A DNA stretch of 64,000 bases from Mucilaginibacter achroorhodeus (GTDB taxonomy: Bacteria; Bacteroidota; Bacteroidia; Sphingobacteriales; Sphingobacteriaceae). Below, in pieces: positions 43,222 through 51,016 of this stretch. The stretch is taken from assembly GCF_007846095.1 (NCBI RefSeq), contig NZ_VOEI01000006.1, forward strand, positions 124,001-188,000, written 5' to 3'. The translations under genes and the position numbers were made by a program. Numbering within the stretch: position 1 is the stretch's first letter; each line of letters begins with the position of its first letter. The notes beneath the pieces are model-generated. The model did no database searches, was not told where the DNA came from, and was given only the letters and a program-made list of their open reading frames with translations.

Positions 43222-43378
43222 CTCACCCTGTCACGATAGCTTTCGGGATGCGCAACCCTCTCTGCTTCGCAAAGACGTCGATAGAATTATTTTATGCATA
43301 AAATATATGCAGCTCACCCTCTTTGCGAAGCAGAGAGGGTCGACGAGCGAATCCCGATAGCTATCGGGACGGGATGAG
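43222..43378. repeat. Dispersed repeat family B, copy 2
   Basis: 157 bp from CTCACCC to GATGAG. Inner arms ACCCTCTCTGCTTCGCAAAG / CTTTGCGAAGCAGAGAGGGT are perfect inverted repeats separated by an AT-rich loop. It contains palindrome TCCCGATAGCTATCGGGA at 43352-43369 and a degenerate form (CGATAGCTTTCGGGA) near the left end. It fills most of the spacer after tdk. Confidence 0.75.
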
Positions 43379-43490
43379 TAGATTGCGTCGGATAACTGAA
43401 CTCTGTCTTGTGTATCCTAAAATTTACAAGCTAACCCCGAACTAAAAGGCCTACCAGGGCGTTTTTAAAATACATCAATTAGCCTTTATT

Positions 43491-43781
43491 ATGAGTATCA
43501 GTGTAGTTGCTTCGTTGGCATGCCGCAGAGATGCCGCAATTGTATTAGGTGCCGAGTTACGTAAACTGGTTTTGGCATCTTTAAAGGAAGATGGCTGTAT
43601 CAATTGCCAGATCTATCAATCGCAGGAAGAGCCTTCTCATTTTTACTTACAGGAAGAGTGGACAGATGCTGCTAAATTGAAAGCCCATCGCCAATCGCAG
43701 CATTATAAATACTTTAACCATATATCGCCCGCATTGCTTTACCAACCAGCCGTTGTTAAAGTGCAAAAACGCTTAAATTAA
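43491..43781 (+). CDS. Antibiotic biosynthesis monooxygenase (ABM) domain protein
   Basis: 96 residues: SISVVASLACRRDA.. then LKEDGCINCQIYQSQEEPSHFYLQEEWTDAAKLKAHRQSQHYKYF. This is the ABM/YgiN-type dimeric ferredoxin-like fold; members act as cofactor-free monooxygenases or bind quinones and heme. The typical FYLQEEW..AHxxSxHY pattern is present. The substrate cannot be inferred. It is followed by a response-regulator gene after 80 bp, with no obvious functional link. Confidence 0.85.
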   Translation: MSISVVASLACRRDAAIVLGAELRKLVLASLKEDGCINCQIYQSQEEPSHFYLQEEWTDAAKLKAHRQSQHYKYFNHISPALLYQPAVVKVQKRLN

Positions 43782-43861
43782 GTTATCCAACTAAACAAAA
43801 GTATTTCGGTGATGTTATTATAATAGCCTCTGAAGGGCCTATTAATATATATTGATGAAAT

Positions 43862-44236
43862 ATGGCTAAGAAGATTTTGCTTATTGAAGATGACAGGGAT
43901 ATTAGAGATACTGTTACATACGTGCTGGAAGGTGATGGATACGAGGTAATTGCTTCAGACAATTCCAGGATATTAAAATCACTGCCTGATATTAATCCCG
44001 ACTTAATACTGCTTGATAACTGGCTTACTGATTGGGCCAGCGATGCCAGCGGACAGCAGATAAGTAAACAGCTAAAATCAGATCCAAAAACCAGCCATAT
44101 ACCCATAATCATATTATCGGCCGTTAACAATGTCAAAGAAATAGCCGAAGCCGGCCTTGCCGATGCCTACATTAAAAAACCATTTGATGTAGACGAGTTG
44201 CTGGCGATGGTGAAGAAATATATTGAGAAGGCTTAA
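43862..44236 (+). CDS. Single-domain response regulator (CheY-like)
   Basis: 124 residues forming only a receiver domain. Acidic pocket E9/D10/D11, phosphoacceptor Asp52 in LILLDNWLTDW, a Ser at the switch position (ILSAVNN, S86) and Lys in IKKPFDV (K106). Without an output domain it probably relays phosphate or binds a partner. No kinase is adjacent. A hairpin terminator follows at 44283-44316. Confidence 0.9.
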   Translation: MAKKILLIEDDRDIRDTVTYVLEGDGYEVIASDNSRILKSLPDINPDLILLDNWLTDWASDASGQQISKQLKSDPKTSHIPIIILSAVNNVKEIAEAGLADAYIKKPFDVDELLAMVKKYIEKA

Positions 44237-44282
44237 GCCCCCCGCCCCCCTGAAGGGGGAGCTTTTGAAAAGCATATTGCAC

Positions 44283-44321
44283 AACAAAGCCCAACTCATT
44301 TGAGTGGGGCTTTGTTGTTTT
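44283..44321. terminator. Terminator after the receiver gene
   Basis: AACAAAGCCC (44283-44292) pairs with GGGCTTTGTT (44307-44316), with ACTCA/TGAGT inner pairs and a short T tract after it. On the minus strand it also lies downstream of the receptor gene at 44352. Confidence 0.75.
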
Positions 44322-44351
44322 AACTCCTGTTTCCCCTTTAGGGGTTAGGGG

Positions 44352-46532
44352 CTAAATCTTAACCCCTAAACCTATATTGAACGATATACCATCGCCCGGC
44401 AAAATGCCCGGACCAGGGTACATATTTATCCTCCTGGTAAAGTATTTTTGGTTGGTAAGGTTATTCACGTTAAAGTTTACATGATAGCTTTTCAAGAACC
44501 GGTAGTTAAATGCCAGGTCTACCAGTTTGTAGGCAGGCACTATGCCGGATGCACCCGTTGGGTTAAACAACGTGTTGTTTGCATCGCTAAATTGCTTGCC
44601 TACGTAGCTAAATAAAACGGTTGATGTAATGTGCTCGTTGATGTAAGTAAGTCCGGTACGGTTGGTCCAGTCTGGCGTACCTTCCAATTTGTGGCCAACA
44701 AGGCTGGTATTAGTACCGTTATTGTTGATGCTGCCGCTTATATACCTGCCATGTGTATAGGCCAGTGTGTTGAATATGCGCAGGTCGCTGGATGCCTGGC
44801 TGTCGAAACCGCGTATTAAAGACAACTCGGTATAAGCTTCAACACCTTTTGCTTCGGCGTTGCCAACGGTAGTTAAATATAGGTGGTTAGCACCGCCTGC
44901 ATCCTGTACTGTTAAAGTGCCCGCACGATCATTATATCGCACAAAAAAGCCATTAACATCAAAAGTTAAGACCTGCCCAATTTTACCTCGGTAGCCCAGG
45001 TCGGCGTTGTAACCTTTGCTGTCCTTCATATTCGGGTCAACCAAAGTTAGCTGATCTGCAGGGGTAACTGCTGCGTAAATATATGGGCGATAAGCTTGTG
45101 AAAAGTTGCCATAGATCTGCGTTGTATTACTTACCTGGTATTGCATGCCTGTGCCGAACAATGGGAAAGTGCGATCTCGTTTGTAATCTACATTGGTATT
45201 GCGGTTGTTTACCACACCGTTTATGGTGGTTTTAATCCCTTCAAACCGCACGCCCGGTGTTACCGAAAACTTGTCCGTTAAACGGAAGATATTTTCTGCA
45301 AAGGCAGCATAATTGATAGCGTTCAGGTCGAGGTCGATGCCGTAATTCTTCACAATGCTCAGGTCGTAATTGGTGCCGCTTGTGCCAACACCTTTTTGCT
45401 GGCGATGCGTAGAACCATCTGCATACCTGATGCCGGTTGTAAGTGTGCTGCGAACGCTGCCAATATTATAATCAGTTAGTAAACGCGCTTCAGTAGTAAA
45501 GCTTTTATAATGGTCGCGGTCAACCTGGCGAGGGTTGTAAGTGTTAAGAGTTTTATTAACGGTATCTGCCACATTTGAGCCGGCAATGTATTGCACGCTG
45601 CTACGCTCGCCAAACAGCGCGTGACTGATGATCTCCAGTTTAGTATTTGGGCTGAAATTGTAGTTGAACACAATTGCCGGGATGTTGATAGCAGGCATAA
45701 AAAAGTTGCGGAAACGCGTGCTTTGCCTGCTGTTGGCCGTAAACATGGCATCGGTTAACCCACCGGCTATCTGCTGCACGTAATCAGACCTTGAGAACTG
45801 GAATGACAGGCTTCCTTTCTCATTGAACTGATATTTGATGTTGACATAATAAGCGCGATAATTAAAGGCAGCATTTGGCCGCCAGCCGTCACCGCTGCGG
45901 GCATCAAAGTAAGCGTAGTAACTAACCTTTCCAACCTTGCCGCCAACAGCGTTATAAGAGTTAAAGAATCGGTTGCTTCCCGCCGTTTGCTCACTCTCAA
46001 TACCGAAAGCTTTGGTAGTATCCGGTTGTTTTATCTTGAAATTTACCATGCCGCCAAACTGGCTGCCAAATTGCAGCGATGATGCGCCACGCACATACTG
46101 CACTTCCCCAATAGCCTGGAAGGGAAGGTTGTAGTGATTTTCGGGGTAGCCCACCACATCCGAGTTGGTGTTATACCCGTTTTGGCGAATGTTGGTTTCG
46201 ATAGAGCGGTGTATATCCGTACCGCGAGTGCCAATATTAAGCTGCAAGCCTGCGCCGTCCATCTCCCAAACATTAATGCCGGGCACCTGCGAAAATAAGG
46301 TGCGGGCATTGTTACCGGTCAAATTAGCCTTGCCTGCATCAGGATAAATAATATTGGTTTTTTTTCCGGAAAAAATGTACTGGCCGGATATTTCTGGCAA
46401 ATATTTGCTGCGGGTTTCTTTTATTAAAACGCTGTCTAATTTCAGCGTGTCCTTGGTAACGGTTTGGGCGTTTGCTGTATACGTAAATGCAACTGCAATC
46501 GCCATCACAATATATTTGAAATGGAATTTCAT
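44352..46532 (-). CDS. TonB-dependent receptor, FecA-like
   Basis: A 726-residue outer-membrane receptor, probably for an iron chelate (siderophore or citrate type). Signal peptide MKFHFKYIVMAIAVAFTYTANAQ. The plug domain at about 40-170 has GNNARTLFSQVPGINVWEMD, NIGTRGTDIHRS and EVQYVRGASSLQFGSQFGG, the pattern of ferric-citrate and ferric-siderophore receptors. The barrel follows and ends with LGVKI. Unlike the two other large receptors here, it has no carboxypeptidase-like N-terminal domain. It is preceded on the same strand by a single-pass membrane protein gene, 88 bp upstream. Substrate inferred only. Confidence 0.88.
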   Translation of the reverse strand: MKFHFKYIVMAIAVAFTYTANAQTVTKDTLKLDSVLIKETRSKYLPEISGQYIFSGKKTNIIYPDAGKANLTGNNARTLFSQVPGINVWEMDGAGLQLNIGTRGTDIHRSIETNIRQNGYNTNSDVVGYPENHYNLPFQAIGEVQYVRGASSLQFGSQFGGMVNFKIKQPDTTKAFGIESEQTAGSNRFFNSYNAVGGKVGKVSYYAYFDARSGDGWRPNAAFNYRAYYVNIKYQFNEKGSLSFQFSRSDYVQQIAGGLTDAMFTANSRQSTRFRNFFMPAINIPAIVFNYNFSPNTKLEIISHALFGERSSVQYIAGSNVADTVNKTLNTYNPRQVDRDHYKSFTTEARLLTDYNIGSVRSTLTTGIRYADGSTHRQQKGVGTSGTNYDLSIVKNYGIDLDLNAINYAAFAENIFRLTDKFSVTPGVRFEGIKTTINGVVNNRNTNVDYKRDRTFPLFGTGMQYQVSNTTQIYGNFSQAYRPYIYAAVTPADQLTLVDPNMKDSKGYNADLGYRGKIGQVLTFDVNGFFVRYNDRAGTLTVQDAGGANHLYLTTVGNAEAKGVEAYTELSLIRGFDSQASSDLRIFNTLAYTHGRYISGSINNNGTNTSLVGHKLEGTPDWTNRTGLTYINEHITSTVLFSYVGKQFSDANNTLFNPTGASGIVPAYKLVDLAFNYRFLKSYHVNFNVNNLTNQKYFTRRINMYPGPGILPGDGISFNIGLGVKI

Positions 46533-46620
46533 TTAACTGAATTTTTAAGTTAAGACCTGTCGTATTCAATCGGGCACGACGTGCCGATCAACGAAAAGAG
46601 GAAATAATGAATAAATAATA

Positions 46621-47172
46621 TTAACTCAAAAACTCAGGAGGCTGACCGGGAAGTGAAATCAAAGGATCTTTAAAAGGGTTATCAAGATGGATAGTTGATG
46701 CAATACAGCGATCTTTCGCGACGCTAAAATTCATTCTTAATGTGAGATGGTCGTATTTGCTATCCTGTCCGTTCTTTTTAGCAGAAGAATCATCAGCCTT
46801 TTTATCGGCGGGGATATCATTTAGCTCTTTAGCGTAAATGATATTGCTTTTAACCAATTTGGTTTTCTCGTAATTGGGTACACACATTACGTAGAGCGTG
46901 TCCTTAGTGAATTTTAGCTTTACGTAATTGTAACAGGCATTTTTTAATTGCAGCTGGCCGGTAACATTCTTGTAATCCGTCCACTCAAAAATACCCGGAA
47001 GATTTTGTTTTACTTTAACTTCTATGAGCGAGTTTGGGTCGTAAAGGTTCTGGCTTATCAGGTCGTTCATGTGCCTGTCGGCGCGGGCAACCATGTAATT
47101 TTGCAGCAGCAAATATCCACCCCAGTTAAAAAGGTAAATTATCAAAAATACTATCGCAAAAAGCCTCTTCAC
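46621..47172 (-). CDS. Single-pass membrane protein upstream of the receptor
   Basis: 183 residues, not recognised. One N-terminal membrane segment (MKRLFAIVFLIIYLFNWGGY) without an obvious cleavage site, then a periplasmic part with conserved-looking VKVKQNLPGIFEWTDYKNVTGQLQLKNACYNYVKLKF and a C-terminal segment LRMNFSVAKDRCIASTIHLDNP. It contains three Cys in the periplasmic region. Its position just before the FecA-like receptor on the same strand suggests a role in its transport or assembly, but this is inference. A short IR lies in the gap (46569-46588). Confidence 0.65.
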   Translation of the reverse strand: MKRLFAIVFLIIYLFNWGGYLLLQNYMVARADRHMNDLISQNLYDPNSLIEVKVKQNLPGIFEWTDYKNVTGQLQLKNACYNYVKLKFTKDTLYVMCVPNYEKTKLVKSNIIYAKELNDIPADKKADDSSAKKNGQDSKYDHLTLRMNFSVAKDRCIASTIHLDNPFKDPLISLPGQPPEFLS

Positions 47173-47276
47173 GTATTCGGTTTAATCAATATGGCAATAA
47201 TAAATAAAAATGCGGTTAAGTGCCAACACCAATCTTGGAGTTGGTAAACTAAACACGCACATTTATAATATTTGGT

Positions 47277-47284
47277 TATTTTTG
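47277..47284 (+). promoter_or_regulatory. -7 box of the phosphodiesterase operon
   Basis: TATTTTTG, full match to TAnnTTTG, 56 bases before the ATG at 47341. Confidence 0.5.
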
Positions 47285-47340
47285 TGGTTCATTTAACGTA
47301 GTTGTTAATTTCAACTATCGGTTTTTAACTACAAGTATCA

Positions 47341-48759
47341 ATGCAAAGCAAAAAGCGGGTACTGTTTTACCTGGTGGATGGTGCCCATGCAGAGGTGCTT
47401 CCAGAACTGTTAGAACAAGGCCATCTTCCTAATATTCAGCGTGTCATTAACGAGGGGACTTACCGTAAGGCTACAACCTGCTTTCCCTCAACAACGGGGC
47501 CGGCTTACCTGCCATTTTTAACCGGGCATTTTCCCGGCACTATGGATATTACGGGTATACGCTGGTTTGATAAAAAAGAGTTTAAGCGTACGCGTTTTAA
47601 CAAAATGGCCATGCGCAGCTATTGCGGGCCCGAGGCAGCGTGGTTTAACACAGATATGCCTGCAGATAAGCCAACACTTTTTGAGCTGATGGGTGAATCA
47701 TATAACGTTTATAATATGATAACCCGCAACGTGCCGGATGAGTATGATCTGGGTAAAAAGGGTAAAGGTCCGCTTTACATGAAGGCACACTTTAAACTCC
47801 GTCATCACCCTGTTGATATACAAGGCCACGGCCGTGTAATGGAGATGCTGAATAGCGGTAAAGATTTTGATTTCCTGTTCGCCGTTTTCCCGAGTGTTGA
47901 CTGGGATTCGCACTATCACCACATCCGCGATGAGCGCACTGTTGAGGCTTATAAAATCGTAGACCGCAGTCTGGGCGAAGTGCGCGCTAAGTTAGAAGAG
48001 CAAGGCAGATGGGACGATACGCTCTTTGTGTTAACATCAGACCACGGTCTTACGCCAACCACCAAACACCTCGACCTTGGCGATTGGATGACCGCGCAGG
48101 GATTAAAAGCTGTTTATTATCCTGTGATATGGAAGACTAACCCTAAAAGCGCAGTCTTCATTTCGGGCAATTCGTTTGGTGCCATACACTTGCTTAACCA
48201 CAAAGGCGACCATGTATTACGCGAGACGGAGATACTGCAGGCCATGGGGGGCGATAAGCTCGAATTGTTATTGAAAGAAGATGCAGTTGACTTTGCTATT
48301 TACCGCGGCGATGACGAAAACACATTTATTGTTCATAACCGTTATGGTAAAGCCAGGATAGCCGTTAAGGATGACGTATTTACCTACGAACCTTTAACTG
48401 CGGACGTTTTGAAATATGGCGGTAAAATAGAAGCTACAGGCCACCGCGATATATTGGCTAAAACATTTGAGACAGATTATCCAGATGCCGTATTCCAGAT
48501 CTATCAATTATTCCGCAGCCGCAGGGCCGGGGATATTGTAATAAGTGCTGCCGTAGGTTACGACCTGCGCGATTTTTGGGAGTACCCGGAACATAAAGGC
48601 TCGCACGGATCGCTGCACCGGCATCATATTCACGTGCCATTAATCTATAACCAAAAGGGCTGGAAAGATTTCCCTGCACGCACCGCCGACTTGTTCGATA
48701 GCATTTTGAAGTGGAACGGCATTACGCCAAAAAGCTCAGAAGGCGAACCTTTATTTTAG
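47341..48759 (+). CDS. Type I phosphodiesterase / nucleotide pyrophosphatase family protein
   Basis: 472 residues of the alkaline-phosphatase superfamily. Metal ligands and nucleophile: YLVDGAHAEVL (first Asp), CFPSTTGPAY (nucleophile Thr or Ser), DWDSHYHHIRD (Asp and His), SDHGLTPTTKH (Asp-His) and HRHHIHVPL near the end. No signal peptide, so it acts in the cytoplasm or at the membrane face. Such enzymes cleave phosphodiester bonds in lipids, sugar-phosphates or nucleotides. The next gene, a membrane acyltransferase, starts 10 bp later, and a flippase-like gene follows; a lipid headgroup role is suggested but unproven. Confidence 0.85.
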   Translation: MQSKKRVLFYLVDGAHAEVLPELLEQGHLPNIQRVINEGTYRKATTCFPSTTGPAYLPFLTGHFPGTMDITGIRWFDKKEFKRTRFNKMAMRSYCGPEAAWFNTDMPADKPTLFELMGESYNVYNMITRNVPDEYDLGKKGKGPLYMKAHFKLRHHPVDIQGHGRVMEMLNSGKDFDFLFAVFPSVDWDSHYHHIRDERTVEAYKIVDRSLGEVRAKLEEQGRWDDTLFVLTSDHGLTPTTKHLDLGDWMTAQGLKAVYYPVIWKTNPKSAVFISGNSFGAIHLLNHKGDHVLRETEILQAMGGDKLELLLKEDAVDFAIYRGDDENTFIVHNRYGKARIAVKDDVFTYEPLTADVLKYGGKIEATGHRDILAKTFETDYPDAVFQIYQLFRSRRAGDIVISAAVGYDLRDFWEYPEHKGSHGSLHRHHIHVPLIYNQKGWKDFPARTADLFDSILKWNGITPKSSEGEPLF

Positions 48760-48769
48760 CTGAGTTTAA

Positions 48770-49822
48770 ATGAGGATAGAACAGTTAACCTTTACCAGAT
48801 TTTTAGCTGCGATATTAATTGTGGTTTTCCATTTTGGTAATGGGGTGTTCCCTTTCAATTTGCCCGGGCTAACCACACTCATTAGCTTTGGTTATATAGG
48901 TGTGAGTTACTTTTTTGTATTATCGGGCTTTGTAATGATAGTGGCGTACGGGCGCGAACAGAGTGGTATTAGCTTCAAGAATTACTACCTAAACCGTTTG
49001 GCCAAAATATACCCGGTTTACATAACAGCACTTATTTTGGCGCTGCTTGTGACTAAGCCCCAAGTTGAAGCTACAAAGCTCGGTAGTGAAACATTGCTGA
49101 TTCAATCCTTTTTACCCAGATTTTTGCCATCATATAACTTGCCAGACTGGTCATTGTCTGTAGAGTTATTATTTTATCTGCTTTACCCTTTGCTGCTAAA
49201 TTTATTTTTTTTAAAAAACAGAATTTTTAAAATAGGGGTATTTATTGTGGGCTTTTGGATGCTATCGCAGATAATTAACTACCTGCTCGGTTTACATAAT
49301 AACGGAACGGAGATATACCATAATTTTATTTACTACCATCCTTTTGTACACTTAAACGAGTTTTTGGCAGGCAATTTTACAGGCTTGGTTTTCCTTCGGT
49401 TCTTACAATCGGAATATTTGCGTTCTGATAAGCCCCTGCTGGCTTTAATGTTGGTTTTTATTTTGGGCATTGCGTGGCTCAGGTGGATGCAGTTGCATGG
49501 CTTTAATTGGGCTGTAAACTTTCACAATGGGTTGTTGGTGTTGTTTTTTGCACCGCTTATATTGTTCTTATCCCTTAATCGAGGATTTTTTGCTAAAATA
49601 TTCAATCACTCGTTATTAGTTTTTTTGGGCGAGATAAGTTACTGCATTTACATTTTGCAGCTACCACTATATACCTTATTTAACAATTGGTTCAAGTTAA
49701 ATAATCCGTTAACTGCTCTATATTTTTATATAGTGTTTTTAATTGCTTGTTCATCAATTGTTTATTTATATATTGAGATACCTGGCAAGCGCCTTGTCAG
49801 AAAATATTTAAAAAACGCTTAA
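48770..49822 (+). CDS. Acyltransferase 3 family membrane protein
   Basis: 350 residues with about ten membrane segments. The start RIEQLTFTRFLAAILIVVFHFGNG has the active-site His in the first segment (F-H-F-G), followed by FFVLSGFVMIVAYGRE and YYLNRLAKIYPVY, the usual signature of family 3 acyltransferases that O-acylate sugars or lipids such as LPS and peptidoglycan. It is downstream of the phosphodiesterase by 10 bp, so co-transcribed. The acceptor is unknown. Confidence 0.9.
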   Translation: MRIEQLTFTRFLAAILIVVFHFGNGVFPFNLPGLTTLISFGYIGVSYFFVLSGFVMIVAYGREQSGISFKNYYLNRLAKIYPVYITALILALLVTKPQVEATKLGSETLLIQSFLPRFLPSYNLPDWSLSVELLFYLLYPLLLNLFFLKNRIFKIGVFIVGFWMLSQIINYLLGLHNNGTEIYHNFIYYHPFVHLNEFLAGNFTGLVFLRFLQSEYLRSDKPLLALMLVFILGIAWLRWMQLHGFNWAVNFHNGLLVLFFAPLILFLSLNRGFFAKIFNHSLLVFLGEISYCIYILQLPLYTLFNNWFKLNNPLTALYFYIVFLIACSSIVYLYIEIPGKRLVRKYLKNA

Positions 49823-49850
49823 CAAAACGGCCGTAAGCAAATTCCTTTTA

Positions 49851-49858
49851 TATTTTTG
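49851..49858 (+). promoter_or_regulatory. -7 box before the flippase-like gene
   Basis: TATTTTTG, full match to TAnnTTTG, six bases before the ATG at 49865; a transcript from it would be leaderless. Confidence 0.5.
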
Positions 49859-49864
49859 TAGTTG

Positions 49865-50941
49865 ATGACATCCAATCCGCAATCCGCAGGTCCCGAAAAG
49901 CAGGAAGCTAAGAACGTATTCAACAAAAAGGTAATCATCAAAGGCAGCCTTTGGTTTGCCCTAATCACTGTAGCTACCATAGCTGCCGTATTTTTTTATA
50001 ACAACACAGGCGATACCGTTAAGGCCCTGCAGCATATATCTTATAAATATATTGCAATTTGTTTTGTGATGCTGTTTGTTGACCTGATGCTCGGCAGCTG
50101 GCGTAATCACATTTACGTGCAAAAATTGGCGCCCGGTGTATCACATTGGGTTAGTTTCAGGGCAAACGTCGCCAACATGTTTATGGGCGCTGTAACGCCT
50201 GCGCACGGAGGTGCCGGCCCTGCGCAGATATTTGTTTACACCAGCAACGGTGTAAGGTTTGTTGATGCCTTCGCCATCAGCTTAATAAACATGGGTGCTA
50301 CGCTCATATTTATGCCGCTTGCCGGTTTCGTTGCCATTATGTTGATGGATACCACAGAAGTAGGTAGCATAGTACCTGCTATGCTCAGGTACGGTTTCAG
50401 TTTTTTTCTTTTATTTCTATTGGCATTTTTACTTGCCTTTTGGAAACCGCTTTGGGTTGGTTCCGCAATAAAACAAATAGCCAACGGGCTTTCAAAGATT
50501 TTCCCTAAACGAAAAGAGAAGCTTGCTAAATGGGCAGATAATTCTTTTCAAAGCATCAGTAAGTATCAGCAAAGCTGCAGCGTGATTATCAGGCAGCATC
50601 CGTTTTTGTTCCCGCTGAGCTTGGTTATTACTACCGCATTATACATGAACAAATACTGCATGCAGTGGGTAATTTTATTGGGCTTGGGTGTTAATGCAAA
50701 CCTGGTACAGGTGATATCCATACAGATACTGATCCAGTTTATGATCTACTTTGCGCCTACACCAGGGGGCAGTGGCTTCGCCGAAGGTTTTATATCAACG
50801 CTGTTTGGTAAAATAGTGCCAGCTTCGCTTATTTCCATCTTTACACTTTTACAGCGATCGTTTTTATTGTTCTTCCCTGCAATGATCGGGGCATATGTGG
50901 TTATCAATTTACTGCGTAAACAAACGCTAAAGCAATCGTAG
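49865..50941 (+). CDS. LPG-synthase-TM / YbhN-type membrane protein (flippase-like)
   Basis: 358 residues from the ATG at 49865 (a TTG at 49862 is also in frame). After a soluble N-terminus (to about 28) come seven to eight membrane segments. The segment FRANVANMFMGAVTPAHGGAGPAQIFVYTSNG and the C-terminal FAPTPGGSGFAEGFISTLFG are characteristic of the UPF0104 / lysylphosphatidylglycerol synthetase TM family, thought to move or modify lipids. No synthetase domain is attached, so lipid translocation is more likely than aminoacylation. It sits 43 bp after the acyltransferase. Confidence 0.85.
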   Translation: MTSNPQSAGPEKQEAKNVFNKKVIIKGSLWFALITVATIAAVFFYNNTGDTVKALQHISYKYIAICFVMLFVDLMLGSWRNHIYVQKLAPGVSHWVSFRANVANMFMGAVTPAHGGAGPAQIFVYTSNGVRFVDAFAISLINMGATLIFMPLAGFVAIMLMDTTEVGSIVPAMLRYGFSFFLLFLLAFLLAFWKPLWVGSAIKQIANGLSKIFPKRKEKLAKWADNSFQSISKYQQSCSVIIRQHPFLFPLSLVITTALYMNKYCMQWVILLGLGVNANLVQVISIQILIQFMIYFAPTPGGSGFAEGFISTLFGKIVPASLISIFTLLQRSFLLFFPAMIGAYVVINLLRKQTLKQS

Positions 50942-51016
50942 ATAGCGGTTTACCCTAAATTGTTGTTTGCAGTTCACTTCGGTTTCGTTACCTTTAGGAG
51001 TTATTCTTATGCCCCA

